A stretch of DNA of 64,000 nucleotides from Morella rubra (Eukaryota; Streptophyta; Magnoliopsida; Fagales; Myricaceae). The position numbers were made by a program, and so were the translations under genes. The stretch spans positions 31,859,590 through 31,923,589 of the forward strand of contig CM025855.1 of assembly GCA_003952965.2 (NCBI GenBank). Direction: 5' to 3'. The notes under the pieces are model-generated. The model was not told the origin of the DNA and ran no database searches. It saw only the letters and a list, made by a program, of their open reading frames with translations. Each line of letters starts with the position of its first letter. Within the stretch, counting starts at the first letter, position 1. Positions 50,001-62,880 of the stretch are shown here, in pieces.

Positions 50001-52575
50001 ATAGACAACAAAATTTTCTAATGTAGTAGTGATTTATTTGTTTTCCAGGCCACCAAGAGGGGACTATCTTCAAGAATGGACGTTATGGATTCTACTCTGG
50101 ATGAAACTGCAGCAATTACTGCTGAGACACAACAGGAGGTGGATCCAACTTAGGCATTGCCCAGTAATTTAACTAGTCCTTTGTTTCTGATTTGACTTTA
50201 TTTAGACAGAGTTTGTTAATTCATTTAGGTTTCTGAGCTTCGAAAGAGAACGGATTTCATCGGTGTAGATGTTATAAATATTCATGAGGCGGTCCAGACT
50301 CTGGTGAGTCATCTTTACGATTTTAGCCATTATCGGCATTATAAAATTAGAGAATCTTGTCTATAAGCCTACCTCTGGATGTGAATTGAAGTTTAATTCT
50401 CTCCCTTTGTTTTAATGTCTCAGGAGACTAAGATTAGTAGAATAGAAGGGAAGCAGGTAGTTACTTCGGTGACCAATATGAACTAATTCCCTTTGCAAAT
50501 AATGTGTTTTACTATGTTGATTTGTGCTGTGTTATCTTCTGCATATGAATCTGATCTATTGTGCCTGGTGGTCATGTCTCTCGTGCTTAGGATCATACAA
50601 ATGAAGGACTGAGGCGGTTGTGTCATTATGCCTGGAACATGCAAAGTAGCACAAGCACAGAAACTATTCAGGCACGAACCTTTTCCATGGGAAATTGGGG
50701 ATTCGTTTTGCCAATGCCTTAAATCTTTGCTAATTATTTCTCAGGACCGACCTCTTTCACCGCTCATGTTGTTTTTCCTGCATTGAATGTTTAGTATCTG
50801 TAGTTTTGTTATTGTTCTCTTTACTCGTCTGATTTCAGAGGCTCAAAATCTCAGAATGGCATTTCCGCTTGTATATTCATGTGCTCCACATTAACTATGT
50901 TCTTGAAAATCTTCAGGCATTGCCTTCAAGTTCCACCCGGCCAGCTCTTGAACCACCCACAACTCCGTCATCAAGGGTATATATGCTTTCATCCAAGTTA
51001 CCATCTTATGAAACCACCCACATGTCATCAAACACGTTACACGCATTACACATGAAAACACGACACGCAAGCTCAAGCAGTGTATCTTCTAGATCTTTTC
51101 TTTCATATCTGCCCTTATGAACTATTTTCTTAATATCATGTAGGTGGTGTCGTCCAGTTCTTTCCGGCCAGCTCTTGAACCACCACCTGTAACACCTTCG
51201 AGGGTAAAATTGTCCTTCATTCTCTTGATAATTTAACATATGAAATTAGGCAGAGGCTTTACGACACATAAATGTCAAGTCTTAGCTTAGACACACTCAT
51301 GAACAGCCACTTGAGTAGGTTTTTGGGCACAACCACTTGTATAATGCAAATGGGAATAGGCTTACCTCCAGCAGTGTTTCTGAATTTGAGCACTCTGCCC
51401 AACTTTCTTGGACATCTTCCGCACTGCCTCCCTTCCTCTATCCCTGTCCCATTTTCCCCTAGGGATGGGGTCATGGTAATTTCGCAAGATGAGGTTGAGA
51501 AAGGTCTTATGTGAAGCCTTCTCCTTCTCTTACTGCTTTTCCAGAAGAAAGTTTTCTATTTTCCATGTTGATTTAGGTGTTCTTCATCTGCCTTTGCTTG
51601 ATTTTGGAATTGCAAAATGATTTTCTCACAACTTAGCCTTTCACCTATTCTATCTGTAATATTGTAAGGAAGAACAGCTCAACAGACGTAACCATAACTG
51701 GCAATGTGAACGACATTTTTCCATTTTCTTGCCCTAGGTTCTGTTCAACCTTAAAGCACCTTCTATGTTTTTTATATGGTTTAACTTGGTAATACATGTT
51801 CTTATTACATGCTACATGTGCTTTAGCAGACTGGGTCTTTGCCTCCTGTTTTATCTCCTGATCAACTGTCTTCCTCTGATTCCGGTGGATCTTACCAGGT
51901 TCATAGACTTTCTGCTCCATTCCCATAAGTGCTAAGAGTAAACTACAATTGTCTTTGTTAAAAAAGTTTCTAGAAAAGCTCTGGGTTCAAGCATTGGGCT
52001 GGGTGGGTTGATGTATAGTTGGAATAATTTTTTGTCTGCTTTGATTTGCAAGCAATGTTTAGATTTTCCTGCCTCTTGAAATGGTAGAACAAATTGTGGT
52101 TCTAGTTTCCTATTAAGTGATATGGTCTAATTCTTTGTGCTCCTTCCTTTTGATTGGTATGAGCAACAGAAAGAGGTTTTCTCTTCTTTCATGACTCAGT
52201 TTTGTTGCCCTTTGCCTGATGTGTTCCTTTTCAGGTTAAACGGCCCTTGCAGAACGCTGTATCAGCACAGGGTCTGCAGGTTGACCTTGACTTCTATTTT
52301 TGGCTTTGCATTATTTCTTCATGTATTCACTGTCTAAAATGTTTCAAGCTGGAGAATTTCAGGATATAAATGGAATTTCAGAAGTGGTTGAGGTCTCAAG
52401 AAGTCGCAAGGCTTCTAATGGGATTCACACTCCGAGAGAGACAAATAATGGGGCTTCAAGTTCTGGTGTGTTTAGCCTGAGGCTCCCTGGCATTAGTGCT
52501 TCATTTCTAACAAGAACACGTAGTGCTACAAATTCAGTGCTACAACAAAGGCGTTCAAGTGGTCAGCAATCGTGA
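42053..52575 (+). CDS. DUF1664 family membrane/coiled-coil protein
   Basis: Join of 42053-42095, 44769-44842 (or the identical 42960-43033), 45752-45829, 47357-47432, 48025-48089, 48342-48443, 50049-50138, 50229-50303, 50424-50456, 50591-50671, 50917-50976, 51144-51203, 51830-51898, 52235-52279 and 52363-52575, giving 387 residues. The N-terminus MALPIGKLTILVGAG, a hydrophobic segment at about 97-112 (GVIIIVVVVGYGYVWW) followed by KGWKLPDLMFA, then a helical region and a Ser/Pro-rich tail match the plant DUF1664 proteins At1g27000/At1g04960. The function of the family is unknown; membrane association is inferred. Two introns appear to use GC donors (after 48443 and 50671). Exons 11 and 12 are duplicated 60-nt units. 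Exons 2-3 sit in a tandem duplication whose first exon 3 (43961-44034) is 4 nt short, so a functional message must use the second. Confidence 0.88.
44140..45855. repeat. Intragenic tandem duplication, copy 2
   Basis: From 44326 it tracks 42496-44055 with small deletions. It carries an intact exon 2 (44769-44842) and intact exon 3 (45752-45829). The start, 44140-44325, is a shortened patchwork of 42001-42490: CAGTAGTCTCCG, CATATATCGT, CAACTGTGCGACAATGTGAT and GTGAAGTATAGCA appear in the same order. The exon 1 coding sequence is lost. Confidence 0.88.
46375..46560. mobile_element. MITE-like element in DUF1664 intron 3
   Basis: The left end CCCGTTTGTTTCCCCAATAT pairs imperfectly with the reverse complement of the right end (GTGTTTGTTTGCCAAAATTT). 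Inside the right arm is a near-palindrome CCAAAATTTCGGGAATATTC with its mirror. It is about 185 bp and non-coding. No clear target-site duplication was found. Confidence 0.6.
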
Positions 52576-54085
52576 GTATCTTTGGTGTTGATCACAGAAG
52601 AGTTAGAGAGAGATGTAGTTTTTGGCTCTGCTTTGGGATAAAGTTTTCAGAGGTTTGTTGCGGCCTTCCCCGGGCCGCCCTCCATAAATAGGTTGTGCCC
52701 ATACCGAATGAAGGAATACAGGACCGGGTACTGAATTTTGTAGAGCTGCCGTATATGTAGTATATCATTTAATTATGATAGTTATAGTTCTAATGTACAA
52801 CCAAAGCCATACGGTTTATCCTTTTTGGTCCATAAGATCGGTTTTGACAAACAGAGAGAAGTTACATAGTACTTTAGTTTATCTACATTCGATCTCCTGG
52901 ATAATGATCACTTATATTGGTCACGGTTCCACACAATGCTGTATGTGCACCGAATAATAAGTGGTTGGCAGTGGAAAAGGCCTAATATTTGGCCATTTGG
53001 TTCTTCAGAAACGGGGACAGAAAATTCCCGAGTCAGCTTTGTTTGGATGCCACGAAATGTTTTTTGAAATTTTTTTCATAATCACTTTTTACAAACTCTA
53101 ATGTTTTTTAACAAATCTTAAGAATCTGATTGGAAGACACCGACTGTCTTATGGGAAGAAAAGAATGATTTCATTATGCTAGTACCATACGTACTAAAAC
53201 CTATGAGCAAAGAAAGAAACTGCTTCCTAGTTCTTTTGACCGTTTGAAATGTCACGCTATAATTAATTCGGAAAGAATTGTGCTGAAAATAATTCCTATA
53301 TAATCTGTTAACTTAATTTGTATTGATTTAAATCTTTCATCGACAATGATTATTTGGAAAACAAGAAGACTTGCAAAATCATCGAGCTCCATTGTGATTA
53401 AACTTTAATCCCGTCAGAAAGTATCTCTGATTCCTTTAGGAGAGAATGCGGTCAGGTTGACTTTTGATGTTGTGTCATTCTATTTGGTCTAGATCTTATC
53501 AATGGTTAGATAAGATTGAAAGAAAACTCTGGAAGAGTGTTATGATCTTGCTATGGCTCTGGCGTTGAAAGGCCTCTCGAGTCCTCTGGTTGAATACAGT
53601 AATAAGACTATAAGCACATTTGAGCGCCTTTTTCCCGCAACAATATATGGACACTTACAGGTTATATGGCAAACAATATCTGATTCAGGGTAACTTATTT
53701 GACGAAATAATTAAAGACACTAGGCTTAGGCTTAGGCTTCGGTATCGCTATTTGACTAAAGTGGAAGGGGCCTCTCAGCTGTATAAACACTAACGTAACC
53801 TAAGATGCGGAGTACTTTATTAATGCCAAAAAAGAATGGAGAATATGAGTTAAGGTTTTTTCCAGTCCAGTCCAGCCCAGGCCTACCCCAATTAGGCCTG
53901 GGCGTTATGCGCAGCCCAAACACCAGTGCCGCTCAGCGGGAACATATAAGGATCGTTTCCCGCCAATTTGTCTCCCAATTCCTCAGCGCTCAGCGCGGAG
54001 TTGAGAGATCTGAGACTGTCGTTGGCACTAGGGTGATTGCTCTGCGCGCATTTTGCTCTTGGTAGACTCCGATTGGTGGACAAAA
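52576..54085. other. Intergenic region between the DUF1664 gene and the primase gene
   Basis: About 1.5 kb holding the DUF1664 3' UTR and the primase promoter. No exon was recognised. The last 220 bp are annotated separately as the primase promoter. Confidence 0.6.
53870..54085 (+). promoter_or_regulatory. Primase promoter: E2F site, site II motifs and TATA-like box
   Basis: TTTCCCGCC at 53956-53964 fits the E2F/DP consensus, about 120 bp before the ATG. AGCCCA (TGGGCT on the other strand, the site II core bound by TCP factors) occurs at 53874-53879 and 53913-53918. A TATAAGG lies at 53944-53950. This set is typical of plant S-phase genes such as PCNA and fits a primase subunit. Confidence 0.65.
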
Positions 54086-57000
54086 ATGGAAATCTTTCGA
54101 CCCCAGAGGAAATCTCTCCACAACGACATTATATCGACCCTCCCTCTGTACCGCTCCGCTCCACCACTTGAAGTCAGACTGGAGGACTTCGAGCTCTTCG
54201 CTATGGATCGCCTCCGCGGTAATCGATTTCGCATCTGTTTCAGTTTTATTTTTCAGCTTCTTAAGAATCAGTGTTATTCCCAGAACAGAATTTTGGGAAA
54301 GAAAATGTGCTGTTGAGTTGAAAACTTTTTCGCTCCACTTTCTAAGCAAGTGATTGAGATGTAGGGCTTTCTTTTTAGTTTTTAGTTTTTGTAGGTTCAA
54401 ATTTCTAGCAATCTTTTTGGCTGCTGAAGAATAGAAAAAGAAAAATTTAAATATTTTAACCGCTTTTTTGTCACAGCCTTCTGCAAGGTGTTTCTTTGAT
54501 TTTTCTTTCTTTGAAGAAGCAATTATAATAACGATAGTAACAACAACAAAAACAAAGTAACTTATAAAAAACAAAAAACAAAAAACAAAAAAAAGTAATA
54601 ATAATAACATTGAGACTAAATGCACTTTTTTTTTCTACTTCGGTTTCTCTTGGTTGCCTTGCCTTTCTTATCTCAGTTTAAATTTTCAACATGCATTCTT
54701 CAAGAGTTGAGATAAATGTCAGCTATTGTTTCTTGATGCAGTTCTTAAAGTGATTGCTGATGGTTTATCCCGTGGAAAGAAACCAGAAGAAATGGAAAAA
54801 TTGGTAAAAAAAAAAAAAAATCGGTCCAATTAATCATTTTTCCTTCTTGGACATTTTATTAAATTTAACCTATTTACTTTGCACAGGTAAGCAACATATG
54901 GAAAGCAACCATGAGGCATCCAGAGGCATCTGAGATTGTCAACAAGGATATTATCTCCCACTTTGTTCTGCGTCTCGTGTATTGCCGAACGTGAGACTTT
55001 ACTAGTTTCTTTTGTTGCCTCGATTTTTCTTAATGCTTTTACCCTAAGTTTGAACGTTCTTATTTTCATTTTATCTTTATCTTTTTTTTTTTTGTCTTAG
55101 GGAGGAGCTGAGAAAATGGTTTATTTCCATGGAGACTGCCCTATTTCAATACCGTTGTCGCCTTGAAAGTGCTGAAGCTCAGGTAGGATCTGCTTATTAT
55201 GCAGCACTTAGCTCGCCATTCTTGTCAGATAGTGATCCTTTGCTCGAATTACAGAGATCACTGATGTCAGAGTTTGATCTTCCTTACAAAGCAGTTAGCC
55301 ATGCAGAATTCCAGGTAAAATTACATGCATGATGCAACTGCTTGTAAAAGTAAACTATCCATGCTATTTTTAAGATGGTCAGTCTTAGCCTTCTGCCTTA
55401 CCAATACATAATGCCCAAGCCTCTAGAGTCTCAGCTATCTCAATTTTTGCTCATTATATCGACACATTTTCCTCCACAGAGTATGAAGGACAAGTTGGGC
55501 CAAGTTGCACGTTCTATCGGTCAGCCATTACCAGCTGGTACTGAGATCGGTGGCCATTTGTCATCGTAATTCACATTATGTTTTTCTGTTTTGTTCTTGA
55601 AGGGTGTTCAAAGCATGTACGTCAGTGATTGTAATTTCACAGGGCTTCAAAATGCGGATTGTGTCAGTCTAAGTTTTAATCAGTTTCATGAGTTCTGTTC
55701 TCTGTCTGGGATCTGTGAACAACTATCATTTATTGTATGGTCTGAAGATGAGTATTTGTTGCAGATAATGATAGATATTTACATTTACCTTGCATTTTGA
55801 ATGACCTGAAAAGCAAAAAAAGAAGCCTCCTCACCAAATGGATAGTTTCAAAGTTCATTATGGCGACGATCTTGGTTAGTTGCTTACATGGAACCTGTTG
55901 AAAAGAATCCTAGGTTGAGCATCTTTGCCATGTGCACTTTTTCTGCATGCTTGGAAATGCTAGTATCACGTACTTTAACTTGCTACTTCAAATTTCGCTT
56001 TGGTATGGTTCCAATCAGAACATGCTCGCTGGTTGTTTTGGAACAAAAAGATCCCGAATTTCTAGAAAATGGCGGTTCATCCTGCTTAATTCATTGTTCG
56101 GGCCATACAATTTTAATCTTTACAGTTATTACTTGTCTCTTTTCTTTTTTTTTTTTTTTTCTGTATTCTGATGTTCCTACTTCTTTCTCTCTGCCCCTGC
56201 TTTTGCAGCTGTGCGATAGTCTACAAGGTTAGTTTATCTTTGCCTAAACTAGAGGTTTAGGTGTATCAGGAAAGGAAGAGCTTCCTTACCTTATGTTTCT
56301 CAGATTGCTATCTCATCTCTTGTTCACTACTTTTATTTGGCCTTATTTATGCTGTCCCCAACCCCAATGAAGGTACCATTTGAAGAAGTTCCAGAACTTG
56401 TAGCTGGTCGTAAGGTTTTTGTTCACAGAGGGCATGCATATGTTGCAATGAATCAGGTTACTCCTAACTTTCCATATCGAGGTAGTTGTTTAAAATAAAG
56501 GTCATTGACAATGTTATGGCGCTAATTGTCTCTTCTTTCTTCTTTCCTTTCTTCACAGGTGGTTTCCCTTGTTTCCGCACAATTCCGTAGTCATCTATCC
56601 AAAGCACTTGTACTGACAAACAGGTGGTTGTTGTCTGCTCAAAGTCCATAAAGCTTTCTATCACTATATGATTGCAAGTACTACTGTGGTCTTTCTTAAC
56701 TAGTGAGCAAATATGCAGTGTTGATAGGGAATGTAGAGTCAAATCATTAAGATGAGCTTCCTAACGTTTTGGCTTCCCATTAGGAGAAACCTTAAACTTT
56801 AGAAAATACCTGATTATGACAGACATTATGGTGCAGACTGTTTACTGGAAGAACAGCTTTACACTATTGGAATATTTGCTCAGATTTCAGTTCTATTTTC
56901 TGTTATCAATTGTGTAAATTTGCAAAAAAAAATCCATTTGAATGTCTTTCTGAATCTTTAATCTATGCCTGGACGGTAAATTTCTCCAAGTTTTGGCCTA

Positions 57001-58401
57001 TACCAATTTCACCAATCAGGACAGCTATACTTTTTCCTTGTTCTCATTATCTTATATTTCCTAGATTTGTCCACACATCATGTCCATTGCTTTGTTGATG
57101 AACTCGTCATGTATTTAATGCATTGCTCTTTATTGCCAAAACAACGGTTAGACTCTCAAATTGATAGAACTTGCAGTTTCTGCTTGCAGAAAATGGACAT
57201 CTATCATCAGAGAACAAGAGAAAGATCGTTTGACTCCTGTAAGTATTATATGGTGAACCTTGTAGGTTGAAGAAGGGTTCTTTGTTTCAAATATGGTACT
57301 TGACATTAATCTAGATTGTAGAAGCCCTATGCACAAGTTACTTGGGTCCTGACTATTCTGAGGTACTTTATTTAGCATCGTAGCTCGTCTTATAACTCTG
57401 GATTGCATATTTGGAAATTTATATGGACTAACTTTGGTTGAAATACCGCTTCAGCCAAGAGAATTTGCTGAGATATCAATAAAAGACATTGACCAAATAT
57501 CTAAGAGTTCGTTTCCTCTGTGCATGCGCCACCTATTTGTGTCTCTCTCTCTCTCTGATATACTCACATAGAAATACATTTTGAAGTTTTCCTTTCTTAT
57601 GGTTTTTTGTGTCGCTTACATGCAGCTGAGAGAGGATCATCATTTAAAGCATGGAGGAAGGATGCAGTTAGGCCTCTTTCTCAAGGTAATATTTCAGAGC
57701 TGAATTAATATACATGTGACTTCCTGTCTTACTTGTGTATTGGCATTCCGATGATGTGAGGCAGTGGATTTTATGTGCATGATTCATGTAACTCATGTTG
57801 TAGTATGTTTTTCATTGCTGGACATGCCATGCATATGCTTGTTCCATAATTCATGCAAGCGGCACCAGTGGGCATTTGGGATTCTATTTCATGCAGCTAC
57901 AGAACATCTATGTAACTGGGTTAAATTATGTCTGCCGTGCTCTAATAAGTACATATTTATGTAGACGCATGTGGACACTTACACATTGATTGGTAACATT
58001 TGTAACTAATCACATCTCATCTTTAAGATAGCATGCAAAAGTTTTGTCATATTTTGACTGCTAGGTACATGCATCGGAGACATGGAAAACATAGTAGTAC
58101 AGTTATTTACAGTGATGATCTTGGAATGCTAAATAATTTTTTTTTTTAATGAATAAGCACAGTTTTATTAGAAAAGAAAAAGGAGAAAGAGCGAAAACAG
58201 TACAAAGATTGTACTGAAATCACTTAAAGCACATAATTACTCCTGATAAATTCACATCTTTGCTTGCACCTTCTTATCCGGAGAGAAATACTTCTTTCCA
58301 TGTTTTCTTTTCTTTTTCTCAAAACTTCTCTCCATGTGCAGGGTGTTGGATTGAAGCTGGATGATGCCCTTGCATTTTGGAAAGCTGAGTTCTCCCAAAA
58401 G
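54086..58401 (+). CDS. PRI2: DNA primase large subunit, 5' part, truncated by gap
   Basis: Exons: 54086-54218, 54742-54803, 54887-54990, 55101-55182, 55255-55314, 55480-55537, 56220-56227 (tentative 8-nt microexon), 56373-56456, 56559-56623, 57190-57238, 57315-57362, 57455-57538, 57626-57685, 58342-58401. They encode about 319 residues before the gap at 58530. PRI2 partners the catalytic primase subunit in the polymerase alpha-primase complex, which lays down RNA-DNA primers in the nucleus. The family blocks VPFEEVPELVAGRKVF, SFPLCMRHLF, HHLKHGGRMQLGLFLKG and LDDALAFWKAEF match closely. Cys274 in SFPLCM is the first of four Fe-S cluster ligands; the other three should lie in missing exons. 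The usual two residues EK between RHLF and LRED are absent. Without the 8-nt exon the frame breaks between exons 6 and 8, so that part is the least certain. Confidence 0.9.
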
Positions 58402-58529
58402 GTAAGCATGGTGCTACTGAAGTGTTGTCCAAATGTTCCTTCGGCTTCTGGTCTTACACATGTTATCTATATACTTTATCAAATTTACCTGCACATACAT
58501 TGGTAAATTAGAGATAACAGCAAAAAAAT

Positions 58530-59529
58530 NNNNNNNNNNNNNNNNNNNNNNNNNNNNNNNNNNNNNNNNNNNNNNNNNNNNNNNNNNNNNNNNNNNNNNN
58601 NNNNNNNNNNNNNNNNNNNNNNNNNNNNNNNNNNNNNNNNNNNNNNNNNNNNNNNNNNNNNNNNNNNNNNNNNNNNNNNNNNNNNNNNNNNNNNNNNNNN
58701 NNNNNNNNNNNNNNNNNNNNNNNNNNNNNNNNNNNNNNNNNNNNNNNNNNNNNNNNNNNNNNNNNNNNNNNNNNNNNNNNNNNNNNNNNNNNNNNNNNNN
58801 NNNNNNNNNNNNNNNNNNNNNNNNNNNNNNNNNNNNNNNNNNNNNNNNNNNNNNNNNNNNNNNNNNNNNNNNNNNNNNNNNNNNNNNNNNNNNNNNNNNN
58901 NNNNNNNNNNNNNNNNNNNNNNNNNNNNNNNNNNNNNNNNNNNNNNNNNNNNNNNNNNNNNNNNNNNNNNNNNNNNNNNNNNNNNNNNNNNNNNNNNNNN
59001 NNNNNNNNNNNNNNNNNNNNNNNNNNNNNNNNNNNNNNNNNNNNNNNNNNNNNNNNNNNNNNNNNNNNNNNNNNNNNNNNNNNNNNNNNNNNNNNNNNNN
59101 NNNNNNNNNNNNNNNNNNNNNNNNNNNNNNNNNNNNNNNNNNNNNNNNNNNNNNNNNNNNNNNNNNNNNNNNNNNNNNNNNNNNNNNNNNNNNNNNNNNN
59201 NNNNNNNNNNNNNNNNNNNNNNNNNNNNNNNNNNNNNNNNNNNNNNNNNNNNNNNNNNNNNNNNNNNNNNNNNNNNNNNNNNNNNNNNNNNNNNNNNNNN
59301 NNNNNNNNNNNNNNNNNNNNNNNNNNNNNNNNNNNNNNNNNNNNNNNNNNNNNNNNNNNNNNNNNNNNNNNNNNNNNNNNNNNNNNNNNNNNNNNNNNNN
59401 NNNNNNNNNNNNNNNNNNNNNNNNNNNNNNNNNNNNNNNNNNNNNNNNNNNNNNNNNNNNNNNNNNNNNNNNNNNNNNNNNNNNNNNNNNNNNNNNNNNN
59501 NNNNNNNNNNNNNNNNNNNNNNNNNNNNN
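58530..59529. other. Assembly gap, exactly 1000 N
   Basis: Second fixed-size scaffold gap. It truncates the primase gene on the left and abuts a plastid-like contig on the right, so neighbouring placement is not proof of physical linkage. Confidence 0.99.
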
Positions 59530-61129
<1,600 letters not shown>

Positions 61130-62880
61130 ATGAGATTAAATCCTACTACTTCCGGTCCTGGGTTTTCCGTGCTTGAAAAAAAAAAATCGGGACGTATAGC
61201 TCAAATCATTTGTCCGGTACTGGATGTAGCTTTTCCCCCCGGCAAAATGCCTAATATTTAAAACGCTCTGGTAGTTAAGGGTCGGGATACTGCCGGTCAA
61301 CAAATTAATGTTACTTGTGAGGTACAGCAATTATTAGGATATAATCGCGTTAGAGCTGTAGCTATGAGTGCTACAGATGGTCTAATGAGAGTAATGGAAG
61401 AGTTGGCAATTGTTACACGGGGGGCTTCTGGGTAAGCGTTTTACTAGTTGGCTGGTTAGGGCGCACTCTAAGGACAGAATATATTTTCAGATTCGTGTCT
61501 TGTCGAAAAGCTGTTGACTAATTTAGGTCCTGTGATAACTGTCGCGACAAACAACTCCTATTTCATAGGATCTGCGGCTGCTGTTATACAGGTTTACGAT
61601 ACAGAAAATTATCTATTTTGTGAAACAGGAATTTAACAGTAGTATGATCTTTACGCTCCTTAATCGCATGTAGGATGGAAAATTTAAGAGGACTATTGGG
61701 CGGAGGGAGCTGGAGTGGTAAGGAGACAGGTTACTATTGATATGTAATTGTATCAACACATTGCAAATGCTCATTGGCGAGGTTGTATGGGGTATATTGG
61801 GGAGTAGGTGAACGTACTCGTGGAAGGAAATTTGATCTTTATCAATGGAAATGAACAGGATATTTGGAGTTATTTTAATGAACAAAATATTGCAAAGAAT
61901 CAAAAGGTGCTCTAGTATATGGTCAGATGATGAACAACCTGAGCTCGTATGGAGTTTGGTCTTAATTCTGCCCCTACACTTATGGCAGAATATTTCGAGA
62001 TGGTTTAATGACAAGACTTTTAACTTCTATTTATGACAATAATCTTCCGTTTCGTCCAGCGGATCCGAAAGTATTGCTTATTGGGTAGAATGCTTCGCTG
62101 GTGGTTATAAACCATCTTAGTTACCACGAAATGGGTTACTTTACAAGAAAGATATTATCTACCAACACCACGGGGATATGTACGATAACTTTATTCTAAT
62201 TTAATAAACCGAGTTTATGTACGTTTGCAGACGATTTGACCGATATCTGCTCTGCAACGTTTTCAATTTGCCATGATTTAGGTTTGTCTAGCGTAGTACT
62301 CTACTCTGGTTTATAGGTTAACGTAGATGTTAGCTTGCACAAGTTGTATTATCAGCAGTAGATCTTTAGAGTCTCATTGACGGTCAACTATGTCCATAAG
62401 ACAATGTTCTGGGACTCGTTTGGTGAAGCGAAAAAATTATTTGAAACTTTGAGGTTGGCCAAGAGCAATTAATAAACCACTCTTTCAGAGAGATATAAGA
62501 TGATTTCAGGGATAACTTAATTGTTACATTATCATCTAGGATATATGGGACGAGTTATCGTTTAGGTTCTGATTTTAGAACTTAGTTTGTTCACGTGGGT
62601 ATTTAAAAGATATTGTAAAGCAAGAAAATTGGCAAGCGTTTACTTATACAACGGTTTTTTCGTTAGAGAAGTTTTTACGCGTTATGTATTTCGTTCCACG
62701 GGTGAAATGATGATTTGGGTCGGTACGAAAGAGCACCCATAGTAGCGGCATTTAAGAAAATAATGTGGATACTTTCTCGGAGACAGAAAAATCAGATACA
62801 AGTTGATTTTGGAATACTTAGATTAACACAACCATTGACAGCTCGGTTGTATTTCTAAATATATGGGGCGTTTGGTAAAT
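61130..62880 (+). pseudogene. atpB: Plastid atpB (ATP synthase CF1 beta), damaged
   Basis: Begins ATGAGATTAAATCCTACTAC, and the first 80-100 codons are nearly normal: [32 protein letters not shown] and [14 protein letters not shown] can be read, with a TAA already interrupting at about 61258. From about 61420 frameshifts accumulate. Recognisable later blocks are the P-loop region GGAGVGKT (near 61700), GERT (61810), QMNEPP (61921), the TMAEYFR segment (61980) and PADDLTD (62225). Damaged traces of the C-terminal part run to roughly 62.7 kb. The end is approximate. The gene would encode the catalytic beta subunit of the chloroplast ATP synthase, but this copy is not translatable. Confidence 0.85.

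Noticed and set aside
50869-51120. Separate small protein starting at 50869
   Set aside because: It runs from an intron into DUF1664 exon 11, in the exon's own frame. It is better explained as exon 11 plus stop-free intron sequence.
53990-54625. 211-residue minus-strand frame rich in Phe, Val and Lys
   Set aside because: It is antisense to primase exon 1 and its low-complexity intron; composition and lack of homology indicate chance.
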